This document shows positions 33,489 to 44,325 of a stretch of DNA of 64,000 bases, in pieces; the first letter of the stretch is position 1, and every line of letters begins with the position of its first letter. Where the stretch lies: assembly GCA_002286715.1 (NCBI GenBank), contig NSJX01000002.1:62001-126000 (forward strand), given 5' to 3'. Source of the stretch: Dentipellis sp. KUC8613 (Eukaryota > Basidiomycota > Agaricomycetes > Russulales > Hericiaceae). Position numbers and translations under genes: made by a program. A model generated the notes under the pieces. It saw nothing but the letters and a program-made list of their open reading frames with translations. It searched no databases and had not been told where the DNA came from.

Positions 33489-36013
33489 TCACGCCTCTTC
33501 CCTCCCCTTCACCGCGACCTCCGGCATGCCCGCGGCGCGCAGATCCGCATTGACCTCGTCGAGGTGGTTCAGGAACTGCGCCTTGAGGTCGTCCCACATC
33601 TTCGGCTCGTGCTCTGAGAAGATATGCGGTGGACGCGGGTTAGCACAGCGCAGCCACGCGGACACCGGGACATACCGTGCAGTTTGCCCGAGCGCTTCAT
33701 CGCAAAGTCCGTAAGCGGGAGCATGAGGCTCGACTCGAGCATGAACGCTGTGCACACGGGTCAGTCAGTCAGTCAGTCGGTAAGCGCAAGTGGCCAAGGG
33801 AGGCCGGGGAGAGAGACGGACCCATCGTGCCCTCGTGCACGCGCCCGGGCGCGAGCTCGCCCTCGGTCGCCTTCTTGAACTCGTCGTACGACACGCCGTG
33901 CGGGCAGAAGCCCGTCTCGTAGCTCGCGCTGCCCGGCTGGAACTCGTCCGAGCGCCCGCCGTACTCGCCGTAGATGAGGCCCATGAACTCCGTCGCGGCG
34001 TTGCGGTGGTAGTACTGTCGCATCACAGTGTCAGTTTCAAGTTCTCTGCACGAGCTGGACAAGTGCGAGAGGGTAACGGAGAGGGGGGTGGAGATGGGAT
34101 ATAGGTAGAGATGGAGAAGGAGGAAGAGGGAGAGGGAAGAGGGGAGAGACACGCACAGGCGGGCGGAACGTGCCGGACGCGACGTCCCAGCGCGGGCTGA
34201 AGATGAGCAGCTCCGTGAGCGCATGGTGCGGCGTCTTGGACTTGGCGGTGAGCACGCAGAAGATGGACGGGTCGATGTGGTCCTTCGAGATGCTGCCGAC
34301 GTTGGTGAACTTCTCGAGCGCGTATTTGTACGGCAAGTAGCTGGGCGGGGGCGTTTGGGGTTAGCGTCGATCGAAGGAAGGCATTGGTATGGATAAAGAT
34401 CAATGATACTGACTTGCCGTGCCAGGCGACGACGTCGAAGGGCGTGTGCTCCTGCTTGCAGAGGAACAGTCGGCCTGCGACTCTATATGAAGCAAATGCC
34501 ATCAGCTCCTCAAACATTCGATGCCTCCTCCATACATCCGAAACACATACTTGTATGTGACTATCCAACATACAAGAGTCGATCAGAAAAGAATCAACAG
34601 AGGGGCGGAAAGACGACGCACTCTCCCACCCGGACTGGTCCACATCGAAGCTCGCCACGGGACTCTCAAAGTCCCGCGCGTTCGCAAGACCGTGGGTCCC
34701 GAGGGGCCCCAGCTCCGGCAGCTCGTACGAGGACCCGAAGAGCTCTGAGATGTCTGTGCGCGCAGATCGAACCGAAACAAGGGAACGGGGTTAGCGGAGC
34801 TGATGGGACAGAGAAGCGTTCGAGGACGTACATCCGCGCGAAGGCCCATCGGGGAGGACGACCTGTGGCATTTCGGAGAGATTATCAACAAGGGGAAGCA
34901 GGAGGCTGTGCAAGAGTATAGAGTGTACCTTGAACCGCATCCCGCGCTGGATGACGACGAGCTCCCCAGGACGCACCATCAGCCTGCGCACTCAACACAA
35001 TCAGCACCCCGACCCACAACCCACAACCCACATCAAGCCCACCCACCTCCCAAACTCGGTCTGAATATCCAGCCTGCCCTGCTGCGGCAGGATGAGCATG
35101 TGCCCATCATTATTGCAGAACGCGCTGTTCTCCATGCTCGCATTCGCAGCATAGACGTGGTACGCGACGCCCTCGCGCAGCGTCGGGTCGCCGCTGCCGC
35201 AAAGCGTCTTGAGCCCGCCGACGAAGTCGACGGGCGTCGATGCGGGCGGCAGGTCGAAGGGGTGCCAGGCGAGCTGCGTGGGCGAGACGTGCACGCGCGG
35301 GTTGAGCGTGGAGAAGTTGTGCTCGATCTGCATGGACGTGGGACATCTCAGGGTCAATTTTTAAATTCAATGCAGTGCAGAGGGAAGCGTACGTCGGGGT
35401 TATCAGGCAGCGGCGTGAAGCCCTGATGCGCGACAGACGGCCGCAGACGGTAAAGCCAACTAGGAATAGCCGTCAGCGCGCGCATGGGCGGCGTCAAGTC
35501 TTATTATAGGTGGAGTGTATACTTACGCAGTCTTGCTCTCAGCACGAGGCGCAACGAAGGACGTCCCCGTCATCTGCATGCACGAACAGTGAATTGAGAC
35601 ACATTTAGCTGTGAACGGCGCAGCTTGGCGCGGGACCGCGACGCACCCCTTCGGCATACAGATCATACTTGTTCTTCTGAGGGTGATTCTGCGCGCTCGG
35701 GAGCGTTCCGGGTCTGAATAGAAGCATAAGTATAGATATATACGTTTGTATAGGAATCTAGGGGAGCATACATGGCCTCGCTGGCGAAGCGGTTGCCGAA
35801 ACCGGGCTGATAATCGTACGGGTCTTTCTCTGTGGCTTTGGTGATATACGTGGACTTGGCAGTCACGGTGTAGTTTGCAACTCCGCGACGAGCAGACGGC
35901 TGCTTGGCATGCGTTTGGCACTGTATTAGGAGAAGAACGCCGGCACTTACGAGGACAGATCGAGCAGAAGCGGCCGCGACGGAAGTACGAGCGACGGAGG
36001 AGGACAGCATCAT
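33489..36013 (-). CDS. hgd: homogentisate 1,2-dioxygenase
   Basis: Runs from Met 36013 to TGA at 33489 in about 13 exons. The first ones are 36013-35951, 35920-35772, 35713-35647, 35573-35527, 35459-35393, 35327-35047, 34983-34929 and 34862-34832, all in phase. The conserved core starts at DPYDYQPGFGNRFASEA and includes SAFCNNDGHMLILPQQG, RPGELVVIQRGMRFKV, TPFDVVAWHGKYLPYKY and DPSIFCVLTAKS. The iron site reads YYHRNAATEFMGLIYGEYGG (first His and Glu) and FCPHGVSYDEF (second His). The enzyme opens homogentisate to maleylacetoacetate in Phe/Tyr catabolism. In front of the core lie about 51 residues with no Asp or Glu and many Ser/Ala/Arg, much like a mitochondrial presequence; this is unusual, since the enzyme is normally cytosolic. 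No other Met precedes the core. No other pathway gene is adjacent. Confidence 0.95.
33761..33778. repeat. (CAGT)n microsatellite in an HGD intron
   Basis: Four CAGT/TCAG units within a short intron near the 3' end of the HGD gene. Confidence 0.8.
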
Positions 36014-36727
36014 GTTGAAGATGCAGAGATGAGAGAGGTGGAACTGGATCGAGGCGGAGGCTCGTCGAGGTATTTATCGAAACAGCGCCCAGCTTCAAGT
36101 CCACCTCTATTCTGCATGAACAGATCATCCCGCTGCTCACGATGCCCATGATATCGCCAACGCCATCCTCATTCGGCGAGATCGTCTCAGAGGAGGTGCG
36201 GCAAGTGACCCACGGGGAGGCTAGACTGATTTGGAGGGCGCACAGGACGATCGGTAGAGCCATCGGCGTGCGGGGGCGTCGAATAGCACAGTTTATCCAT
36301 GCGTGTCATCGGACACGGGGAGCGCGGTGTAGCGACGGCAGAGACGAAGACGTCCACATTTTCTCAGGTGGCTGCTTGATGCACGTCTGTTCTGCAGGTT
36401 AGCAGGCGAGAGGAGACGGAGAATAGGTATATCCGTGACGAGAGGGGAAAGAAGGGCGCACGAGTACATGTTCGCATTACGGAGACATGAAAAATATGGC
36501 GAAAGGTACTCACAAAGGTCGAAGATAGAGACGATTGAAACAAGGATATGTTGCTGTTCTTGTTGAGTGCTGGTGAGAAACATTGGTTACAACTTGAACG
36601 GAGACATGGGAGCCGGCACGCCGGGCCGGGGGGTCTAGTACGATGAAGTCATAGTTTCCCCCCGTCTATCAGCGACTCCGAGTCGCCGCTTTTCTCCTCC
36701 TCCCACATCCACCCGACATCTCTCAAC
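36014..36727. other. divergent intergenic (HGD / transketolase-like)
   Basis: Promoter side of two divergent genes. No coding feature supported. The last 60 bases before 36728 are pyrimidine-rich, as expected for a leader. Confidence 0.5.
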
Positions 36728-39468
36728 ATGGCTGGCGCAGAAAGCAAGTTCCCCATCGACATCAAGAAGTACAAAAAGTACACCTTTCAAAAGTCCTTTC
36801 GGACCAGTGCTGACCGTGATCGGGCTCCAGATTGGCTCTTGACCCCTCCAAGCCGCAGCTCACCGATGAACAGCGCGCAATTTTGAAGGACAACATCCAG
36901 CTCCTTCGCGATATCATCGTTCTCTTCACCGCGACGGGCGCTGCGCGTGGCGTGAGCGGCCACACAGGTCAGCGTGTCCCCAATGCAGTTCGATCGGTAC
37001 TGACCTCAGTATCTCCGCGACAGGTGGTGCCTACGACACCGTGCCCGAGCTCTGCATCCTGCTGGCGCTCTTCGAACAGTCAGATACATTCTATCCTGTC
37101 GTTTTCGATGAAGCAGGTGAGCAACCGGTTCTGACGGGACCCTGCAACGTTATCCCAGCGGTGCCAGGGTTTGCACGATGTCAAGGGACTTGACAGTCCC
37201 TGAATCGTTGACTGGCATAGGCGTCCCTGATGAGGCGATTCAACGCACGTTCGATGCACGCAAACGGCTGCAGAACTGCCGAATTGAATATTGCCAATCT
37301 AATTGGCTTATTTGTGGACATCTTCGTGATCATGCGCCCGCTGTTGGCCTGCCACAGCTGGTCCATAGGGCCGCAGAGCATCTAAAGGGTGAACGCGCTG
37401 GGAAAAATAACCAAGCTTTCTATCTACTCTCAGAACCTGTTGTATCCGCCGTCTCCGCAATGTTCACATCGTTCGTGCAGCCATACTGACATCATCACCT
37501 CTACAGGTCACCGTGTCGCGACGCAGTACCTGATCGCCGCGCTCCAGGGCTACATCCCCGTGGAGCACCTCCTGCACTACCGCGCGGCGAACTCCAAGCT
37601 GCCCGGGCACCCCGAGCTGGGGCTGACGCCCGGCGTCAAGTTCTCGTCGGGGCGGCTCGGACACATGTGGCCGCTCGTGAACGGCGTCGCGCTGGCGCAC
37701 CGCGACAAGACGGTGTTCTGCCTGGGCTCGGACGGGTCGCAGCAGGAGGGCAACGACGCGGAGGCGGCGCGGCTCGCGGTCGCGCAGAAGCTGAACGTGA
37801 AGCTGCTCATCGACGACAATGACGTCACGATCTCGGGCCACCCGTCGCAGTACCTCAAGGGGTACGACCTGACGAGCACGCTGGAGGGTCATGGGCTGAA
37901 GGTGTTCACTGTGCACGGCGAGGACATCGACCAGCTGTGGGGCGCGGTGTCCGAGTCGATCGCGTACGACGGACCCACTGCCAGTGCGTTCCTCCTTCCA
38001 CCTGCGGTTCACTTTATCTTCTGACCGTGCTCGCAGTCATCTCGAAGCGTCTGATGGCGCCCGGGATCAAAGACATCGAGGGCAGCCCGCACGGGCACGA
38101 CGTGATCCCCGTGAAGGCGGCGCTGAACTACTTCAACGCGCGCGGGTACGCGGCGGGGCCGATCGAGGAGATCCTGCTGAACATCAAGCCGACGTCGGTG
38201 CCGTACCTGTACGTGGGTTCGACGCGGGAGAACGGGGCGAACCGCGTGGTGTTCGGGGAGGCGGTGAACCTGGTGCTGGACGGGCTGAGCAAGGAGGAGG
38301 CGGCGAAGAAGGTCATGGTAATCGACAGTGCGCCGATCCTCTGCTACTTTGAATGACGGCGAAGGCTGATGCAGGTGCAGGCGACCTGGAGGGCTCGACG
38401 GGCCTGAAGGTGATCCACGGGAAGCACCCCGAGGTGTTCATCCCGTCCGGGATCATGGAGCGCGGCAACTTTTCTGCGGCAGCCGGGTTCGGGTTCGACG
38501 CGGACAAGTTCGGGGTGTTCTCGACGTTCTCCGCGTTCTTGGAGATGGTGATCTCTGAGATCACGATGGCGCGGCTGAACAACTGCAACGTGCTGTGCCA
38601 CTTCTCGCACTCTGGCGGTGGGTTGCTCCCTTGCTGCCTGCACCGTGCTGATGCTGACGACGGGTGTGCGCAGTGGACGAGATGGCGGACAACACGTGCC
38701 ACTTCGGCGTGAACTCGTTTTTCGCGGACAACGGGCTGCTGGACGTGCACTCGTGGCTGTACTTCCCGGCGGACCCGCTGCAGATGATCGCGATCGTGAA
38801 GCGCGTGTTCTTCGAGCGCGGGCTGCGGTTCATCTTCTCGACGCGCGCGAAGGTGCCGTGGATCCTGAAGGAGGACGGGACGAAGTTCTTCGGGGAGGGC
38901 TACGAGTTCGTGCCGGGCGTGGACGAGGTGATCCTCGAGGGCACGGCCGGCTACGTGGTCGCGTTCGGGGACATGCTGTACCGCTCGTACGACGCGGTGC
39001 TGCGCGTGCGGCAGGAGGGCCTGGACGTGGGCCTGATCAACAAGCCGACGCTGAACCTGGTGGACGAGCAGGCGATCCGGAAGTACGGCAGCAGCCCGTT
39101 CGTGCTGGTGGTCGAGTCGTTCAGCAAGAAGACTGGGGTGCGTAGTTCGGTGGTTTTGCTGCGCGGTTGCTGATGTGTGTTCTGTGCAGCTTGGCTCGAA
39201 GATGGGCACTTGGCTCCTTGAGCGCCAGCTGACGCCCAAGTACGGCTACCTTGGCACGAACAAGGAGGGTGCGTCTGTCGTTATTTTCTTCTGCGCTCAA
39301 GGTCGCTGACATCGGCTATCCCAGGCTGCGGTGGTCTCCAGGAGCAGATCCCCTTCCAGGGCCTCGATCCCCAGTGTACGTTTGCCTATACATTTGCCAT
39401 GAGCAATGCATACTAATTCGATGCATGTTACAGCGATCATCGTCAAGATCAAGGAACTCGCCCACTAA
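36728..39468 (+). CDS. transketolase-like thiamine-diphosphate enzyme
   Basis: Ten exons: 36728-36777, 36831-36967, 37024-37116, 37507-37983, 38037-38327, 38381-38617, 38674-39137, 39190-39268, 39325-39375, 39434-39468; 637 aa. The N-terminal ThDP domain shows SGHTGGAYDTVPE, KFSSGRLGHMWPLVNG and the cofactor motif region CLGSDGSQQEGND...LLIDDND. The pyrimidine-binding domain shows SDLEGSTGL and PSGIMERGNFSAAAGFGF, and the C-terminal domain ends LERQLTPKYGYLG...IIVKIKELAH. The length and order match transketolases, but many residues differ from the canonical pentose-phosphate enzyme. It is best called a transketolase family paralog, common in basidiomycetes, of unproven substrate. Intron 3 (37117-37506) is 390 nt, about seven times the local norm. 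Confidence 0.9.
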
Positions 39469-39670
39469 GCTCGCATGCCGACGGGGACACACTGTACGAG
39501 TACGAAGACCTGTACGAGTCTACGCATCAAAGCGAAAGAAGCCGAAGAAACTGTGAAATCGTTCATATAGATTGCAATGCTGTACTAGCTGTACTAGATA
39601 GAAAGACAGAAAGAAACAAGGACTCTTGCTATATGTACCAACTACTTAGTTCACGAGACCGACGGTGTCG

Positions 39671-40862
39671 TCAGTCGAGAACCGCAGACCCCTCGACCCG
39701 GTCACCTCCGATGATCCTCTCCGTCAACGCCTCGCACCGGACGACGCTCCGAATCCTGTCCACAGCAGCACCCATCCAAGCAGGACTATCAGCATCGACA
39801 TCTGGCGCTCTCAGCCGCATATAATCTCCCAGCGCGCTCCTGGATCCGGACGACTGCACAAGCGCGACCGCGGCCTGCTCGACATCGCGCCGGCGCACTC
39901 GCGCGCCCCATATACTCTCGATATAACAATCAACGAGCCGCACGCTCTGCAGTGCCGGCGCCGCCCGCGACAACACGAACGCGGCGAGCGGGCGCAGGGG
40001 GAGCATCGTCGCCTGCCCGACGTACACCGTAATCAGATTCGGGAGGGCGGGAAAGAGCGGCGCTTGGACGGGCCCGGTGTCTGATGGTGAAGGAAGGAGG
40101 GGGAGAGGGAAGGCGACGTTTGTGAGGTGCAGGTATTGTAGTGCTGTCCAGTTTGCCATGTGCTGCGCGAGGAATGTAAACGCGACGGGAACAATCTGCG
40201 CACCCCACAACGCGAACACGGTCAGGCATGTGCGCCCAAAGGTTCGGAGGAAATGATACCTACCGCGGTGGAGAAGTGGTGTGCGGGGTCGGGCCCTGTC
40301 CAGGTGAAGCATTTCGGGCTGTCGAGACAGACCGGGGTCGGCGTGCGACGTAAGCTTGGGAGGAGATATGGACTTACTTGACGTGACCCAGCGCGTGGAT
40401 CTCGGTATCGTCGACTGCGGAGTTTGCGGTCGAGTGCATGCGGAGGCGCAGGGTGTCCAAAGGCAGCACGTCGAGATCTAGCCTTGGCCCGGGGTCGTCC
40501 TCGTGAACCTGATCGGCGCCGTTCGCCAGTGATATTTGGAAGCCTGAAGACGAGCGCGAGCGCGCGAGTGATGCCAGACGCGTGAAGATGAAGTTCATCG
40601 CGCCGAACGCGCCTCGGCCAACTTCGCCGCCCGCAAGCTCGACAGTGACAGTTCGCGGTAGCCTCGTGGGGTGCAAATTGAACACCAGCAGTGAGCGCAC
40701 GGAGGTGAATCGGAGCGAGCTGTAGAGGATGTCTGTAGCGAACGCATTTACGTACTTGTTGAGGACCAGGATGTGGGAGGGCGAAGGGTGTACGTCTAAT
40801 GCAAGAGTGATTATTTGAATGAGGAGCTCTTGAGGGAGGTTGAGGAGGTGTGAGTCCTCCAT
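39671..40862 (-). CDS. F-box-like domain protein
   Basis: Exons 40862-40378, 40318-40264, 40195-39671; 354 aa with closing phases. The N-terminus reads HLLNLPQELLIQIITLALD, an F-box-like helix. It is followed by Leu-rich stretches (VLPLDTLRLRMH, LQYLHLTNVAFPLPLLP, LPNLITVYVG, LQSVRLVDCYIESIWG) that resemble degenerate leucine-rich repeats. F-box proteins link substrates to the SCF ubiquitin ligase; this fungal class is large and fast-evolving, so the target is unknown. The last exon has a DYMRLRAPDVDAD segment and ends in GGDRVEGSAVLD. Confidence 0.7.
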
Positions 40863-41466
40863 ACGATAAGTTATTGATAATTGCTAGCGAAGGCAGGAGG
40901 AAAGCTATAAGTCCGGTGTAAGCGCCCTGGCTACTGGCCACGAGCGCGTGGCTAACTCCTGCCTATTTTAGATCCCATCGCATGAACTGCATGGTGAAGC
41001 TTGAAGCTCAAACTCGTCCCTACGCATTATTACAAGACATACAATACGGAATTTCAAGCTGGGATTTTTTGACGTGCCAGGTCCAAGATGATATCGCGTT
41101 CCTGCAAGAGAGCCGATCCATTGGCTACCTCATTGAATGATCATTTATCTGTCACGCGACGTGTTCTACCGCTGATCTGCTTAGCGACACAGCAACCCGT
41201 CAAGGAAACAAGAAGCGGTACAGAGTAAGTAGTATTCAGGCCCGCACAACTTCCCACTTATCGCTGGCAGACGAACGTGCGTCGCGTAGGCGCAGGACAT
41301 CGACACAGCCATGCAGTCCTACTCGGCGAAGCTGTCCCAACATCCCATCCCATATCTCATGGCGTCCTAGGGTGAAGACGAAGGAACTGTCTTCGACTTC
41401 CAAGCCTGCTGTCTAGAAGCCTTTCCCGCTAATCTCCCATCGTAACTCACCTCAGAGAAGCTTGTC
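40863..41466. other. divergent intergenic, no gene seen
   Basis: Upstream regions of the F-box-like and DUF6535 genes. No feature beyond ordinary AT/GC mix. Confidence 0.5.
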
Positions 41467-43914
41467 ATGATGATGTCCCCATATCCATATGCGAACGTCG
41501 CGTTTAATTCCAGTTCACGTTTGCCCAATCTCAATGTCAGCAACGGTAATAGTGGCAACGGCACGAGCCCCGGCGGACGACCTTCCGCCCAAGCTGGCAA
41601 ACGACGGAATTCCGACACGAGCGATCGATCGGGTGAGTCTTGCTCCTCGACTTGTGCCGTTCGGCGCTGTCAGAATCGAGCTAAGGACCATTTCTGACTT
41701 TCTATGGCACCCGACAGGTCGCGACAGAGCAGGCCAGGCGCAGACGGGCTCGTCCACGAAGATCTGGTCCATCTATCTGTCGCACGCGGAGAAGTACGAC
41801 AAGGCGCTGGTCGAGAGCTGGAAAGGCGACATGGACGGTATCCTTATATTCGTGCGTGTGCTCGCATTTCCAATTCTTGAATCGTACAATTGACCCATAT
41901 ATCTCATGTATGGCAGTCCGGTCTCTTCTCTGCGGTCGTGTCCGCCTTCGTCGTCGACAGCTACAAGTCGCTGCAGCCCGACCCAAGCGAGACGACGGCG
42001 CTCGTGCTCGGGACGATCTCGCAGCAGCTCGCCGCGCTGCACAATGGCGCATCGCCCATCCCCGCCGCAGACGTCGCCCACGACGCAAACACCCAAGGTC
42101 CCTCCGCGACACAAGTCGGGATCAACGTGCTCTGGTTCCTCAGCCTCGTTTTCAGCCTGTCATGCGCGCTGGGCGCGACACTCGTGCAGCAGTGGGCGCG
42201 GACATACATCCAGGGGACCGAGGAGCGCTTCGTGCCGCACGAGCGCGCGCGCATGCGGACGTTCCTGCTGGACGGCGTCGAGCGCTTCGGCGTGAGCGCG
42301 ATGGTGCAGGGCATCCCCGTGCTGCTGCACATCGCGCTGTTCCTCTTCCTCGGCGGGCTCATCGTGTTCCTGTTCTCGATCAACACGACCGTCGCGGGCA
42401 CCGTGCTCAGCATCTGCGTGCTCTGCGCGCTCGTGTACGGACTGCTCACGCTGCTGCCGGCGATCTTCGACGCGTGCCCGTACCGCACGCCGCTGTCGTC
42501 CGTCGTGTGGAACCTCTATGCCAGGGCGCGCGAGGCCGTGGCGCACGGGGGCCGCGCGCGGCGGGCGGAGGCCAAGGCGCGGCGGCGCAAGTCGCTGACG
42601 GTGGTGACGGACCCGTGGTCGCACGACGACACGGCGCTGCTCGGGGACCGGGAGCACGACCTCAAGGCGCTGCGGTGGACGATGGACTCGATCATGACGA
42701 ACAACGACCTGGAGGTGTTCATGGAGGCGATCCCGGGGTTCATCCAGTCGGAGCCGGCGCCGGACGGGAACTACCTGATCCAGGCGCTGCTGTTCGGCGC
42801 GGACCTGCTCGGGAAGCGCGTCGCGAACCTGCTGCGGACGTGTTGCAGCGGGAGCATGCTCGAGGTGCAGCGCGAGAAGGCGGAGAAGCGTGCCGCCGCG
42901 TGCTTGAACGTGATCAACCTCATCTGCCAGACGCACGGGATCTCGCAGCTCGCGTCGCCGAGCGTGTGGACGGTCTACATTATCCAGTATTTCCATCCCG
43001 TGGTGCGGGACGTGCTCATCCTCAAGAGCTACAAGGACAGCGTCGTCTCGGAGCTGGCTGGACACACGTCGATCATTCTCACCTGGCGGGCCATCTGCAA
43101 TTACCGGGAGTTCTTGAAGAGGGTGGAGGAGTTATTGGTGCATTACCTGGAGCTGCAACAGAGGCTGCTCAATGGGGGGCAGGGTGGGAACATGATCTAC
43201 AAGACCCAGATATCCCTCCGAGATGTCACCAGTGGCATTTATCTGCAGAATCCTCTCAGTGACCTCCTCAATGACACCATCAAGGATTCCGCCAGCAAAC
43301 ATGTGCAGAAGCTGGCATCTCTCTTGCTTATGCTGGCTAGTTCTGAGGTGGGAAACCTTCTTGGGCAATTATCCAACAAACCTTTCTCTCCAGCCATCAC
43401 CTCAGACACAGATATTCTTCTCCAGGAGGTCAGAGTTCAGCTTTCTCTCATCAAGGAGGTCCTAGCCATCTTCTTCATCCATCATACCTCCATCATGCTC
43501 CAGGAACTCTCACAGACCAAGGAGAATGTCTCCATGATCTATGACACCCTCACAGTGATCTCTGAGCCCCAATTCTGGGAAGAAGCCATTCCCCTCAGCA
43601 TCCAAAATGATCTCTTTTCATTCCTCAAGTCCTCCATCATCTCAGAAGATGAAACCAGCCCCTCCACCACCCCCTGGAACATGTGGAATGTCTTCCCCAC
43701 CCCAGTGGGCAATCTGGTCTCTACCAAGGTTATCAATATTGTTGTGCCCTTCTTTGAGGACATGATCAAGGCTCCAAATTTGTGCAGCAAGATCCAGGAG
43801 TGGAAGGAGCATGGGTTCTCTAAGGAGCATAGGAAGGCTTCACAGGATGATGCTAGGCATCAGAGGGTGGACCCTGGTGACATGACTTTGAATGAGTCTC
43901 ATATGCTGGCATGA
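41467..43914 (+). CDS. DUF6535 fungal membrane protein
   Basis: Exons 41467-41632, 41718-41851, 41917-43914 encode 765 aa. A disordered Asn/Ser/Gly N-terminus leads into the DUF6535 block: IWSIYLSHAEKYDKALVESW, then GDMDGILIFSGLFSAVVSAF, where TM1 begins. Further TM helices follow at INVLWFLSLVFSLSCALGAT, VPVLLHIALFLFLGGLIVFLF and VLSICVLCALVYGLLTLLPA. After the membrane part comes a basic loop (RRAEAKARRRKSLTVV) and a long mostly helical cytosolic region. The domain is abundant in mushroom-forming fungi and its function is unknown. From about 43085 to the end, GC content and codon choice drop sharply compared with the first 1.1 kb of exon 3. The gene converges on the AA14 LPMO gene. Confidence 0.88.
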
Positions 43915-44325
43915 TTTTGGTGTGTGTTTTTTTCATGAACTTTCTGGTTTGTTATTTGTTATGCTATTGGAATACTCTTTTTATTATTTGTTGGTCTTGG
44001 ACTACATGTATACCACCTGGATCCATCTCTGTAATCTAATAATATACCCTATCATCATTTCTTGCAATACTCAGATGAGAATCTCTGAATGACCACCAAA
44101 AATTCCCATTCCTAGGAACCCACACAAAAAGATGAGAACAAGATCATTGCATTAAAATACACAAGCTCTAAGCATTGATACATCACTACAATACACAATA
44201 CACATGCACAGAATCCCGAAAGATGCAGACGGACATCATGCCTAGAGATACAAACAACCTCACAGTCCAACCAGCAGAGCAGAGAAGTCACAGCCCAAGA
44301 TCCAAAAGCCCGCAGGACCCAGTAC
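43915..44325. other. convergent intergenic, AT-rich
   Basis: Lower GC than its surroundings and continuous in composition with the 3' part of the DUF6535 gene. TTTTTATTATTTG near 43978 may serve in 3'-end formation. No gene seen. Confidence 0.5.

Noticed and set aside
37178..37489. 103-codon frame inside the long transketolase intron treated as a gene
   Set aside because: No recognisable domain and no own promoter; skipping it restores the enzyme exactly, so it is kept only as an intron anomaly.
41856..43262. 468-codon frame overlapping the DUF6535 gene
   Set aside because: Out-of-frame shadow of exon 3, made almost wholly of Arg/Ala/Gly.
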